NCBI GenBank assembly: GCA_900542045.1
Contig: UQMI01000003.1
Location: 1 to 64,000, forward strand
From: an uncultured Blautia sp.
GTDB lineage: Bacteria; Bacillota; Clostridia; Lachnospirales; Lachnospiraceae
Direction: 5' to 3'
DNA: 64,000 nucleotides
Shown here: positions 9,901-16,685 of the stretch, in pieces
Position numbering within the stretch: the first letter of the stretch is position 1
How the letters are laid out: every line of letters begins with the position of its first letter
Translations under genes and position numbers: made by a program
The notes under the pieces: model-generated
The model's input: only the letters and a program-made list of their open reading frames with translations
Told to the model about the DNA's origin: nothing
The model's database searches: none

Positions 9901-10288
9901 CAATGAATTCCAGAAGCTGGATACGTACAAACGGATCGCGGGAATCGAAAATCAGGAAGAGTATGAGGATATGCTGGAAGAGCTGATGGACCGTTTTGGA
10001 GAACCGCCCAAAGCAGTGCTGAACCTTCTGGGGATTGCCTGTATAAAGGCCCTTGCTCATGATGCTTATCTAACTGAAGTGAAACAGACAGGACATGAGA
10101 TCCGTCTTGGCATATACGAAAGGGCACGGATCAATCCTGCAGGCATTGGACCGCTTGTGGAGCGTTACCGTGGCCGGCTGGAATTTAAAAACGGGGAAAA
10201 ACCCTGCTTCCTGTTTGAGATTAAGGCAAAACTTATGGAAGAAACGGCAGAACTTCTGGAACAGATCCGTGGACTGGCCGAGGATTGA
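6974..10288 (+). CDS. mfd: Transcription-repair coupling factor Mfd
   Basis: ATP-dependent translocase that removes stalled RNA polymerase and recruits UvrA. It has a UvrB-like N-terminal module, a CarD-like RNA polymerase-interacting domain beginning near residue 440 ([16 protein letters not shown]), a RecG-type helicase core with Walker [10 protein letters not shown] near 590 and DEEQ near 691 followed by TATPIPRTL, then QLRGRIGRS and a C-terminal TRCF domain. About 1104 residues, slightly shorter than the usual 1150-1180. ATG 6974 is preferred over ATG 6962 because GGAGG at 6965-6969 gives good spacing only to the former. Confidence 0.96.
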   Translation: MQAFLKPLKELAEYEEICRILKKNQGILQVSGCMESQKAHLIGGLSAFFPCRLLIGEDEARAKELYEDYRFYDPDVLYYPPKDLLFFQADIHGNLLIRQRMRVIRALLEREEVTVVTTIDGCMDYLLPLRQVAAGLIRLRNDSTLNLTDFSKKLAGLGYERVGQVEQSGQFSVRGGIIDIFDLTEENPWRIELWGDEVDSIRSFDVESQRSLENLEEIVIYPAAEGWPEEERVSFVEYFPREQTIFYLNEPNRLTEKAELVQEEFENSRKNREEKGQNQLPAHMLCKYGEVQKLFYQRCCVALCTIEPGRSSWKFQNKFDLTVRSVSAYNNSFELLVKDLQDWKKAGYRVTLLSSSRTRAERLARDLQEEGLNSFYSQDYDREIQPGEIMVAYGYARKGFEYPLIKFVLITESDIFGQERKKRKKRKTYSGEKIRDFAELSIGDYVVHENHGLGIYRGIEKVEVDKVTKDYIKIEYSGGSNLYILATQLDMLQKYAGADAKRPRLNKLGGQEWHRTKTRVRGAVQNIARDLVELYAVRQQKEGFAYGPDTVWQKEFEEMFPYEETDDQLMAIEDTKRDMESHKIMDRLICGDVGYGKTEIAIRAAFKAVQEGKQVVYLVPTTILAQQHYNTFVQRMKEFPVRVDLLCRFRTPAQQQNTVEALKKGWADIVIGTHRVLSKDVEFKDLGLLIIDEEQRFGVTHKEKIKKMKKNVDVLTLTATPIPRTLHMSLIGIRDMSVLEAAPMDRMPIQTYVMEYDEETVREAITRELNRGGQVFYVYNRVNDIAEVSSRIARLVPDAHVAYAHGQMRERQLEKIMLDYINGDIDVLVSTTIIETGLDISNANTMIIHDSDRYGLSQLYQLRGRIGRSNRTAYAFLMYRRNRVLQETAEKRLAAIREYSDLGSGFKIAMRDLEIRGAGNLLGAEQHGHMEAVGYDLYCKMLSEAVKEAKGIHTREDFETTIDLDMDAYIPDSYISNEFQKLDTYKRIAGIENQEEYEDMLEELMDRFGEPPKAVLNLLGIACIKALAHDAYLTEVKQTGHEIRLGIYERARINPAGIGPLVERYRGRLEFKNGEKPCFLFEIKAKLMEETAELLEQIRGLAED

Positions 10289-10371
10289 CGGACAGAGAAG
10301 CGCTATGTCCGGGAAACCATGGAAGCCAGGAATGAAAATTGTGAAATATCCCTGAATTTTCTGGGAGAGTC

Positions 10372-10400
10372 TTGCTCTTCAGGCAAAAAACGTATATACT
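10372..10400 (+). promoter_or_regulatory. Promoter of the foldase lipoprotein gene
   Basis: TTGCTC at 10372-10377, 17-base spacer, TATACT at 10395-10400; a leader of about 60 nt follows. Confidence 0.6.
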
Positions 10401-10466
10401 CAGAAGGTGAGACTGCGGTTGTTCGGCAGAGTGTCCGCAGGAGATTTTGGATAAGGAGAGAAAAAA

Positions 10467-11732
10467 ATGAAAAAGTGTGTTAGGAAAGCAGCTGCAGCTG
10501 TTATGATCGGAGCGCTGGGGTTATCCATGCTGTCCGGCTGCGGCAGCAAAGAGATAGATGGAACTGCCATAGTAGCCACTGTGGACGGGGAACAGATTCC
10601 CATGAGTGTAGTCAGCCTTCTGGCAAGATACCAGCAGGTGAAGGTGGCCAATATGTACAGCGGTATGATGGGATACGACACCAATGAGTTCTGGGATAAC
10701 GTGCAGGAGAATGGAGAAACATACGGGGAGCAGACGGTACGGGAAGCCGCAGTGGATGTTGAGCAGATGTATATTCTCCGGGCTCATGCCGCAGAATATA
10801 ATGTGACGATTACTGACGAAGAACAGCAGGCAATCACGGAGGCAGCACAGACTTTTGTGGAAGATAATGGAGAAGAAGTCATGCAGAAGCTGGCAGCTAC
10901 CCAGGAGGATGTGGAGCTGTTTCTGGAACTGTCCACATACCAGACGAAGATGCATGATGCCATTGCCGCAGAGGCTGACCCGAATGTCACAGATGAAGAA
11001 GCACAGCAGACAACTCTGACGTATACAAGAGTCGAATACGGTGAAGATGCTACTGATGAGGAAAAGGCAGAAGCCCAGGAAACTGCCCAGGAGATCCTGG
11101 ACCAGGTGCTGGCTACGGCAGATGCGGATATGGAAGAGATCGCAGAAGGCATCGATGAAGACAGCATCACCATTAATATTCATTTTTCCACAAATGATGA
11201 GGAAGATGACACTGTGGACGATTTTCTGAAGGAAGCGGTATCCGGACTGGCAGATGGGGAAGTGAATTCTTCTCTTATTGAAGGAAATGAGTCTTATTAC
11301 GTGGTGCGTCTGGATGCGGAGTTTGATCAGGATGCCACAGACACCCGCAAGATCTCCATTGTGAATGAACGGGAGGAAGAACTTTACAATGATACTGTGG
11401 ACGGTTGGATGGAGGAAGCGTCCATCGAACTGGATGAAGATGTGCTTTCCACGCTGACTATGACAAGCACAGAGGTTTACCAGGAAATGCAGATGGGAAA
11501 TACGGCAGAAGAAGAGGCCGGTGCAGATGCAGCCGAGACGGAGGAGGAAACAGATACTTCTGCGGAAACTGAGGCGGCGGCTGAAACGGATGAAACTTCT
11601 GCGGAGACTGATGCGGCTGCCGAAACAGATGGAACCGCTGCAGAGACTACGGAAACAGAAGCAGCCGAGACGGAGACGTCTGCCGAGACAGAAGCAGCTG
11701 CGGAAACAGAAGCTCCCGCCGAGGCAGAGTAG
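10467..11732 (+). CDS. PrsA/SurA-like foldase lipoprotein with an acidic repeat tail
   Basis: Exported lipoprotein expected on the outer face of the membrane, where PrsA-type proteins help fold secreted proteins. A lysine-rich start and hydrophobic core lead to the lipobox LSGC, with the lipidated Cys at residue 25. Residues 35-170 resemble the SurA/PrsA N-terminal helical domain; about 180-330 resemble a divergent parvulin-type rotamase region, whose catalytic residues I cannot confirm. The last 75 residues are low-complexity Glu/Thr/Ala repeats, unusual for PrsA. The gene has its own promoter and terminator, and AAGGAGAG precedes the ATG. Chaperone function without isomerase activity is possible. 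Confidence 0.72.
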   Translation: MKKCVRKAAAAVMIGALGLSMLSGCGSKEIDGTAIVATVDGEQIPMSVVSLLARYQQVKVANMYSGMMGYDTNEFWDNVQENGETYGEQTVREAAVDVEQMYILRAHAAEYNVTITDEEQQAITEAAQTFVEDNGEEVMQKLAATQEDVELFLELSTYQTKMHDAIAAEADPNVTDEEAQQTTLTYTRVEYGEDATDEEKAEAQETAQEILDQVLATADADMEEIAEGIDEDSITINIHFSTNDEEDDTVDDFLKEAVSGLADGEVNSSLIEGNESYYVVRLDAEFDQDATDTRKISIVNEREEELYNDTVDGWMEEASIELDEDVLSTLTMTSTEVYQEMQMGNTAEEEAGADAAETEEETDTSAETEAAAETDETSAETDAAAETDGTAAETTETEAAETETSAETEAAAETEAPAEAE

Positions 11733-11768
11733 ACGAGGAAACTGGACAACTGAACAGAAGATATGCAG

Positions 11769-11810
11769 ACAGCCTGACAGGAGGAATATATTTCTCTGGC
11801 AGGCTGTTTT
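11769..11810 (+). terminator. Terminator after the foldase lipoprotein gene
   Basis: Stem ACAGCCTG (11769-11776) / CAGGCTGT (11800-11807) followed by TTTT. The loop contains AGGAGG, and the next ORF begins only three bases after the T-run. Confidence 0.65.
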
Positions 11811-11812
11811 AT

Positions 11813-12475
11813 ATGGAAAAGCTTACGAGACTGGAGGGAGTCATCCGGCCAAACCTGCTTCCCTTTGATTTCAAGTATTTCAATATTGCTTTTGGAAGCC
11901 CGGAAAAATTCATTTATGAGCAGGCATCCGTGGAACTTCTGGGCTATATTAAGGATGAAGAGCCGGATTATTCCAGTACCAATATCCATACCTGGGGGAA
12001 GGAACCGGATGGAAGGACCGGTCTGGAAAAAGGCATGATGATTATGGCCGGGGCTATGGCCGGAGCCCGGAGATTCTACTGTATCGGTACCCAGAGCCTG
12101 GATGAAGTATTTGACCCATTACAGATGATCCAGGATCTGGAAGGAATCGTATTCGCGCAGAGAATCCTGGATGGCCTGGATGCGGATGAAGTGGAAGATA
12201 CGCTTCTGGAAGAACTGGAAGAGGGAATTTCCGCTGGTTTTGTGTCCAGTGACCGTTCTCTGGATGACTATGCGTCCTATCTGGCTTCCCCAGACTTTTC
12301 TCCTAAGGACAATCTTCAGAAATGGCTGCAGGATGGAGAAAAGAGTTCTGTGGAAGTTCTAAAAGAAATCTATGACAAAATAGACCGTACCGAAAGTACG
12401 TATGTGCTTGAGAAAGAAAAGCAGCAGGAGCTGCGGAAGATCTTCGACAGAGCCATGAAAGCGGTTGGACAGTAA
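11813..12475 (+). CDS. MttB-family methyltransferase homologue, C-terminal part only
   Basis: A 220-residue ORF resembling the C-terminal third to half of trimethylamine:corrinoid methyltransferase (MttB) family proteins: a Gly/Ala-rich GLEKGMMIMAGAMAGAR segment, then DPLQMIQDLEGIVFAQRIL, a DADEVEDTLLEEL helix and a DFSPKD segment. Full-length family members have about 450-500 residues with an N-terminal barrel, so the first half is missing. The reading frame is open upstream but merges into the preceding terminator, with no well-spaced ribosome site before ATG 11813 (the AGGAGG in the hairpin loop is about 28 bases away). It may be a decayed remnant or a stand-alone domain protein. No corrinoid protein or corrinoid reductase gene is nearby. 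Confidence 0.6.
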   Translation: MEKLTRLEGVIRPNLLPFDFKYFNIAFGSPEKFIYEQASVELLGYIKDEEPDYSSTNIHTWGKEPDGRTGLEKGMMIMAGAMAGARRFYCIGTQSLDEVFDPLQMIQDLEGIVFAQRILDGLDADEVEDTLLEELEEGISAGFVSSDRSLDDYASYLASPDFSPKDNLQKWLQDGEKSSVEVLKEIYDKIDRTESTYVLEKEKQQELRKIFDRAMKAVGQ

Positions 12476-12499
12476 AAGAGTACAGGGAAGAATAGAAGC

Positions 12500-12525
12500 G
12501 GGGCAGTCTGGAAACAGATTGCCCC
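12500..12525 (+). other. GC-rich hairpin after the MttB-like ORF
   Basis: GGGGCA..TCTG / CAGA..TGCCCC around a GAAA loop. No T-run follows, so it may be a processing or stabilising hairpin rather than a true terminator. Confidence 0.35.
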
Positions 12526-12581
12526 TGAAAAGTTATCCGTATAGGAAGTTTACATATCTGTGTATGGCAAATGCTTGCTTT

Positions 12582-12773
12582 TTAGTCCCATTGGATATCA
12601 TCGTGAGATATTGTGCCATTGGTTTCGATGCTTTGGTTTGCTTTTTCAATTGCTTCGATTTCATCTGGTAAAGGATGTGACTCCGGGATAAACCGGATTA
12701 AAACATTATAAATTGTATTAACATCATTCTCATCAATCAAATCAATTAATCCTTTTAACGTATCTTTACTCAT
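12582..12773 (-). CDS. Small acidic protein, antitoxin-like (unrecognised)
   Basis: A 63-residue protein starting at the ATG at 12773, with GAGGTGG seven bases upstream on the minus strand; an upstream in-frame ATG at 12854 would add 27 hydrophobic residues without a ribosome site. Two short helices, DTLKGLIDLIDENDVNTIYN and a segment with HPLPDEIEAIEKA, end in HDDIQWD. The pattern recalls small Firmicute proteins annotated as antitoxins or addiction-module components, but no toxin gene is adjacent. The surrounding bases are AT-richer than the flanks, hinting at acquisition. Function is not known. Confidence 0.5.
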   Translation of the reverse strand: MSKDTLKGLIDLIDENDVNTIYNVLIRFIPESHPLPDEIEAIEKANQSIETNGTISHDDIQWD

Positions 12774-12893
12774 TAAGACCACCTCACATTTTTTTATATG
12801 CCTGTCCACGAGGAAGTATATCTTTGATAATAATTGTGTCATCATACATAGCAAATAATCAAATAAAAAGTGGTAACTGTAACAAGGAATGAA

Positions 12894-13811
12894 TTAGCAA
12901 AGGCTATTGGCAGAGGAAATTACCCGCGCCGCCACTTCCGGTACTTCCAGATTGCGCCGCAGAATATCCGGGTATTCTTCCGGGGAGAGGGGCGCGCTGC
13001 CCTGGCCGATTTCTATGGTGAGGGAAGGGATATGCAGCGTGTCCATGACCCAGTCTCTGTAGCCGCCGCCGGGCAGAGTGGAATCGGTGACCAGCGGATA
13101 TCCGGTGAGAGCAGAGATTTCCTGACCCAGCCTGCGGCTTTCCGTAAGGACCTGGGCATCTGCACCATATTCGCAGTAGATAACGGAGCCGGCTTCATGG
13201 TAGCTGATGGTGGCTGCAAGAGGCAGTTTCAGGGTATAGAGGGCCAGGTACCGGGCCTCCGGGGCGCACAGGGGTGCGGTGCCTCTGTGTTCCTGGCTGG
13301 AGGGATAAGGACGGCTTTTCAGTGTACTCCAGCCAGCCGGAAAATTCCGGTTCAGATCCACTCCCAGGGCGTTGGCTTTCCAGCGGAGGGTATAATCTTC
13401 CATGGACTGCTGTGTATTGCCTTCCCATTTGTCCTGGCGGTAGATTGGGTCTTGCAGACCGGTCAGACGCTGGCTCTGGCTGAGGATGACGCCGTCTGGG
13501 TTCGTCATGGGAAGAAAATGAAAACAGAATTTTTTTAAAAGGGGAGTCCGGGAGCGCAGAAGGTGAGCTGCCTGGGCCACCAGGAGCCTGGCTGTGGTAT
13601 ATTCTCTTCCGTGGATGGCGCCCTGCAGCAATAAGTGGGAAGTGCTGGATCGGGAGCCGACACACAGGGCGCAGAGCGGCCGGTGCAGTACACTGCGGCC
13701 TGTGATCTCCAGACGGGCAGTTCCGGGAAAACATGCACAGAGGTTGTGGAGATCAGAGAGCATCTGGGAGTACGTGTAGGGAAAATGATCTTTGAAGACA
13801 TACATAGGCAT
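12894..13811 (-). CDS. M14 family zinc carboxypeptidase
   Basis: Metallocarboxypeptidase of about 305 residues, likely acting on peptidoglycan-type peptides such as gamma-D-glutamyl-meso-diaminopimelate (inference from similar Firmicute proteins). All active-site elements are visible: the zinc ligands HxxE in GAIHGREYTT, the NPDG loop, the substrate-binding Arg in GVDLNRNFP, the third zinc ligand His in ISYHEAGS and the catalytic Glu in LTIEIGQG. No signal peptide or LysM domain is present, so it may be cytoplasmic and recycle muropeptides. The ribosome site before ATG 13811 is weak; ATG 13805 is an alternative. Confidence 0.88.
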   Translation of the reverse strand: MPMYVFKDHFPYTYSQMLSDLHNLCACFPGTARLEITGRSVLHRPLCALCVGSRSSTSHLLLQGAIHGREYTTARLLVAQAAHLLRSRTPLLKKFCFHFLPMTNPDGVILSQSQRLTGLQDPIYRQDKWEGNTQQSMEDYTLRWKANALGVDLNRNFPAGWSTLKSRPYPSSQEHRGTAPLCAPEARYLALYTLKLPLAATISYHEAGSVIYCEYGADAQVLTESRRLGQEISALTGYPLVTDSTLPGGGYRDWVMDTLHIPSLTIEIGQGSAPLSPEEYPDILRRNLEVPEVAARVISSANSLC

Positions 13812-13895
13812 TTGGGATTTCAGAAGTTTTTTTCATTTTATGAAGGGGAGACAAGTTTTATGCGCGGCAGCCTCCAAGCCGGTGAAAATGCCAAG

Positions 13896-13931
13896 AAAAG
13901 AGAGTTATGGACGGATCCATAACTCTCTTTT
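13896..13931 (-). terminator. Terminator after rubrerythrin, also functional in reverse
   Basis: Perfect 16-bp stem AAAAGAGAGTTATGGA (13896-13911) / its complement (13916-13931) with a four-base loop. T-runs occur on both strands, but the neighbouring M14 gene runs away from it, so it mainly ends the rubrerythrin transcript. Confidence 0.85.
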
Positions 13932-13971
13932 GAAAACATTTGGGAATCTATGTTTTCCCGTATTGGACGGA

Positions 13972-14508
13972 TTAATAATTCTCTACTTTTCTTTCGAAAT
14001 AAGCTCTGGGATGTGCGCATACCGGACATACTTCCGGAGCTTCCTCTGCTTCATGCACATATCCGCAGTTGCGGCATTTCCAGCCAAGAGGAGCATCGCC
14101 TTTGAAGGTTTTGTCTGCCTTATAGGATTCCAGCAGTTTTCTGTAACGTTTTTCATGGGCGGCTTCTACTTTAGCCACACCTTCAAATTTTACAGCAAGT
14201 TCTTCGAAGCCTTCCTCGCGTGCTTCTCTTGCCATACGGGCGTACATGTCTGTCCATTCATAGTTCTCTCCGGCAGCGGCATCTTCCAGGTTGGCAGCGA
14301 TGTCATGGATGCCGTGGAATTCTTTGAACCACATTTTGGCATGCTCTTTTTCCTGGTCAGCAGTCTCCAGATACAGGGCGGCCAGCTGCTCATAACCTGC
14401 TTTTTTTGCAGCAGATGCATAATAGGTATATTTGTTTCTGGCCTGAGATTCACCTGCGAAAGCAGCCAGTAAGTTCTGTTCCGTTTTAGTTCCTGCGTAT
14501 TTTGACAT
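13972..14508 (-). CDS. rbr: Rubrerythrin
   Basis: Non-haem diiron peroxidase that reduces hydrogen peroxide in the cytoplasm of anaerobes. The ferritin-like domain comes first ([19 protein letters not shown], then DQEKEHAKM and a later AAHEKRY helix supplying Glu/His ligands). A C-terminal rubredoxin domain follows with CRNCGYVH and CPVCAHP holding one iron. ATG 14508 is used because GGGAGG lies eight bases upstream; a longer frame reaching 14631 would add 41 unrelated residues across the upstream terminator. Length 178, normal for the family. It is transcribed after reverse rubrerythrin but separated from it by a terminator. Confidence 0.95.
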   Translation of the reverse strand: MSKYAGTKTEQNLLAAFAGESQARNKYTYYASAAKKAGYEQLAALYLETADQEKEHAKMWFKEFHGIHDIAANLEDAAAGENYEWTDMYARMAREAREEGFEELAVKFEGVAKVEAAHEKRYRKLLESYKADKTFKGDAPLGWKCRNCGYVHEAEEAPEVCPVCAHPRAYFERKVENY

Positions 14509-14585
14509 AAGTAACCTCCCTTTTATGATATATGTACTGTAATTTTGGAACAAAGCAGATGCTCTGCCATTGTCCATATTTTGGC

Positions 14586-14625
14586 AAAAGCCAGAGACAC
14601 AGAAATCTTCGGGTCTCTGGCTTTT
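14586..14625 (-). terminator. Terminator between reverse rubrerythrin and rubrerythrin
   Basis: A 13-bp perfect stem AAAAGCCAGAGAC (14586-14598) / GTCTCTGGCTTTT (14613-14625), T-ended on both strands. Downstream on the minus strand a possible promoter for rbr (TTGTTC, 17 bases, TATCAT) lies around 14525-14555. Confidence 0.85.
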
Positions 14626-14647
14626 GGTCATGATCGGTTAGAAAATC

Positions 14648-15190
14648 TTAGCCGAAGTATCTCTTTAACAGACCTTCGAATGCTTTTCCGTGACGAGCTT
14701 CGTCTCTTGCCATCTCATGAACGGTATCGTGAATTGCATCCAGGTTAGCGGCTTTGGCACGTTTTGCCAGGTCGAATTTACCAGCTGTAGCGCCGTTCTC
14801 AGCAGCAACTCTCATTTCCAGATTCTTCTTGGTGCTGTCAGTTACAACTTCGCCAAGCAGCTCAGCGAATTTTGCAGCATGCTCTGCTTCTTCATAAGCA
14901 GCTTTTTCCCAGTACAGACCGATCTCCGGATAACCTTCTCTGTGAGCAACTCTTGCCATAGCCAGATACATACCAACTTCGGAGCACTCGCCTTCGAAGT
15001 TTGCTCTTAAATCAGCCAGGATGTCTTCACTTACGCCCTGAGCAACGCCTACAACATGTTCAGCAGCCCAGGTCATGCCTTCTGCCTGTTTTGTGAATTT
15101 ATCAGCCGGTGCTTTACAGATCGGACATGCTTCCGGAGCAGTTTCTCCTTCATAAACATAACCACATACATTACATACCCATTTAGCCAT
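14648..15190 (-). CDS. Reverse rubrerythrin (rubredoxin domain first)
   Basis: Peroxide and oxygen reductase of the reverse-rubrerythrin type. A rubredoxin domain occupies residues 1-36 (CNVCGYVY and CPICKAP) and a ferritin-like diiron domain the rest ([31 protein letters not shown]). This is the opposite domain order to the rbr gene next to it. In clostridia such proteins are highly induced by oxygen and repressed by PerR. Here a PerR-box-like palindrome lies just downstream of the -10 box, and the promoter overlaps the end of perR. Length 180; start ATG 15190. Confidence 0.94.
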   Translation of the reverse strand: MAKWVCNVCGYVYEGETAPEACPICKAPADKFTKQAEGMTWAAEHVVGVAQGVSEDILADLRANFEGECSEVGMYLAMARVAHREGYPEIGLYWEKAAYEEAEHAAKFAELLGEVVTDSTKKNLEMRVAAENGATAGKFDLAKRAKAANLDAIHDTVHEMARDEARHGKAFEGLLKRYFG

Positions 15191-15246
15191 TTTACATTTC
15201 TCCTTTTCTTATAAAAATTTGTATTGCTTTTTTAACTTTCTAATAA

Positions 15247-15261
15247 TAGTAATTGTTACTG
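15247..15261. promoter_or_regulatory. PerR-box-like operator at the reverse rubrerythrin start site
   Basis: AGTAATTGTTACT palindrome (core 15248-15260) placed right after the -10 box, about where transcription starts. It nearly matches the 15-bp palindrome in front of perR, and the nearby gene is a PerR-family regulator. Confidence 0.7.
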
Positions 15262-15266
15262 ATTTA

Positions 15267-15295
15267 AATCTAACATACCTGCTGCGGTTTGTCAA
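15267..15295 (-). promoter_or_regulatory. Promoter of reverse rubrerythrin
   Basis: On the minus strand, TTGACA (15295-15290), 17 bases, TAGATT (15272-15267) with an extended TGT before it. The -35 box overlaps the stop codon region of perR. Confidence 0.75.
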
Positions 15296-15699
15296 CTGGA
15301 TTTTCGATTTTCTTTTTCTTCTGAGCAATCTTCGCAAAGTCCATGAAAATACGTAGTGTAGCTGTCAATCGTACCTTTAAAATTCTTTGCAGCCATGTCC
15401 ATGATATGATCAATTGCCTCCATATCCAAATCAATTACCTTGTGACATTTTCTACAGATAAAATGATTGTGAGGGGCGGTATTGCCATCGAAGCGGTCAG
15501 CGCCGCCATCTGTAGTGATGCGGTTCAGTTCGCCGAGATCTGCCAGCAGGGACAGATTCCGATAGACGGTACCAAGACTGATATTCGGATAAATCAACCG
15601 TATATTTTCATAGACGGTATCAGCCGTTGGATGATCATACCGGGATTGTACAAATTTTTTAATCGATTCTCGCTGACGGCTGTATTTTAAAGCCCTCAA
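15292..15699 (-). CDS. perR: Peroxide-responsive repressor PerR (Fur family)
   Basis: Metal-dependent repressor of peroxide-defence genes. The 135-residue protein has a winged helix (DTVYENIRLIYPNISLGTVY) and a Fur-type dimerisation domain. By alignment with Bacillus PerR the regulatory-metal ligands are retained: His23 (DHPTAD), Asp71 (DRFDG), His77 and His79 (PHNHFIC) and Asp97, the Asp that separates PerR from Fur. Two CxxC pairs (Cys82/85 and 122/125) form the structural zinc site. The gene is flanked by matching palindromes in its own and the downstream promoter, indicating autoregulation and control of reverse rubrerythrin. Confidence 0.9.
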   Translation of the reverse strand: MRALKYSRQRESIKKFVQSRYDHPTADTVYENIRLIYPNISLGTVYRNLSLLADLGELNRITTDGGADRFDGNTAPHNHFICRKCHKVIDLDMEAIDHIMDMAAKNFKGTIDSYTTYFHGLCEDCSEEKENRKSS

Positions 15700-15720
15700 T
15701 CCCGTTCCTCCTCTCGATAA

Positions 15721-15735
15721 CAGTAATTATTACTG
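15721..15735. promoter_or_regulatory. PerR-box-like operator in front of perR
   Basis: CAGTAATTATTACTG, a perfect 15-bp palindrome located just after the -10 box of perR. It shares the AGTAAT..TTACT core with the second site at 15247-15261. Confidence 0.75.
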
Positions 15736-15740
15736 ATATA

Positions 15741-15769
15741 AATATACATCAGGAATCCGGATTTGTCAA
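15741..15769 (-). promoter_or_regulatory. Promoter of perR
   Basis: Minus strand: TTGACA (15769-15764), 17-base spacer, TATATT (15746-15741). Its geometry relative to the operator is the same as in the reverse rubrerythrin promoter. Confidence 0.7.
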
Positions 15770-15794
15770 CAGGAAAAATGGATAAAAAAAGTAT

Positions 15795-15822
15795 AAAAAA
15801 GGAGCCGTTTACAAAACGGCTC
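15795..15822 (-). terminator. Terminator of the zinc-ribbon membrane protein gene
   Basis: Minus-strand stem GAGCCGTTT / AAACGGCTC (15802-15822) followed by CTTTTTT, starting six bases beyond the stop codon. Confidence 0.85.
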
Positions 15823-15827
15823 TGGGA

Positions 15828-16337
15828 TCATTGCCGCAGGATATGGATTCTTCCGATCAGGGGCAGGGGCTTTGCCTGGCTGCAGCAGATCTGGATGATG
15901 CCCATGACAGAGAAGCAGAAAAAAATGATCTGCAAAATATCCAGAGAGGAGGCTGCCAGCAGAAAGCCGGATAACAGGAGATGGCTGTTTCCCAGCCAGG
16001 TCAGTATCCGAAGAATAAAGGCGTAAATGCATTCGATGATAAAGAGGACCAGGCCCTGATTGGCATGAAAACGGGTGTAAGGAGACTGTTTCCGCAGAAA
16101 CAGGGGAAAAACCACCAGAATGCCAAGATAAGAAAGAAGGGCCCAGATCCTGTTCTGCTGGATGTCTTCCGGGGTATAGGGACTTTCCTCCGGGTTGGTA
16201 TAGCTTTTATGACCGACAGCATCCTGAAAATAGCTTCGGCCCTGCTGGGTATAATCATTTTCCAGCGGTGTGCCGCATTCCGGGCAGTAGGAGGTGCCGT
16301 CCGGGTACTGGCGGCCGCAATTGGAACATTTTGCCAT
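15828..16337 (-). CDS. Zinc-ribbon, DUF4870-like membrane protein
   Basis: A 169-residue protein of unknown function. It begins with a zinc ribbon (CSNC at 4-7 and CPEC near 18-21), followed by a polar linker to about residue 62. Three hydrophobic segments follow (WALLSYLGILVVFPLF, LVLFIIECIYAFIL, and a longer one around 120-150). The FHANQGLVLF segment between the first two is characteristic of DUF4870/TMEM-like proteins. It has its own promoter and terminator, with AAGGAG before the ATG. A sensor or scaffold role is only a guess. Confidence 0.75.
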   Translation of the reverse strand: MAKCSNCGRQYPDGTSYCPECGTPLENDYTQQGRSYFQDAVGHKSYTNPEESPYTPEDIQQNRIWALLSYLGILVVFPLFLRKQSPYTRFHANQGLVLFIIECIYAFILRILTWLGNSHLLLSGFLLAASSLDILQIIFFCFSVMGIIQICCSQAKPLPLIGRIHILRQ

Positions 16338-16409
16338 GATCGTTAACTCCTTGTCTGAGGTTTTCGGGGAAGGTACTGACAGGAGACAGACCTTCCGGAT
16401 ATGTACAAA

Positions 16410-16438
16410 AGTATAACAAGCTGGGAGTAATCCGTCAA
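16410..16438 (-). promoter_or_regulatory. Promoter of the zinc-ribbon membrane protein gene
   Basis: Minus strand: TTGACG (16438-16433), 17-base spacer, TATACT (16415-16410) with TGT before it. Confidence 0.7.
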
Positions 16439-16685
16439 TCGCTCAGACAGGGGAAGGAGAGTACCTGGCCTATTTACAAAAGCCCCAAATTATGCTAATC
16501 TTTTCTTTATATGATACCAGGGGAAGCAGGATCCGCAGGGTTTCTTCTGAGCCCCTGATCTTTATATGAAAAGAGGAGTCAGATGCCGGTCCGGGCATGG
16601 CTTTCTCACCGGGTCCGTCAGGAGCCTGATGGGAGAGCAGACGGGACAGAGGCATCTGTAAGAAAAGGTAGAAGGAGAGAGCGGC
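16439..16685 (+). other. metG promoter and leader, no recognised riboswitch
   Basis: A possible promoter is TTTACA (16473-16478), 17 bases, TAATCT (16496-16501) with an extended TGC. It would give a leader of about 180 nt. The leader contains CAGGGG / CCCCTG and other complementary segments, but I find neither the T-box signature (TGGNACCGCG) nor a SAM riboswitch motif. GAAGGAGAG precedes the start codon. Confidence 0.45.

Noticed and set aside
16439..16685. T-box riboswitch before metG
   Set aside because: No TGGNACCGCG element or adjacent T-run terminator was found in the leader.
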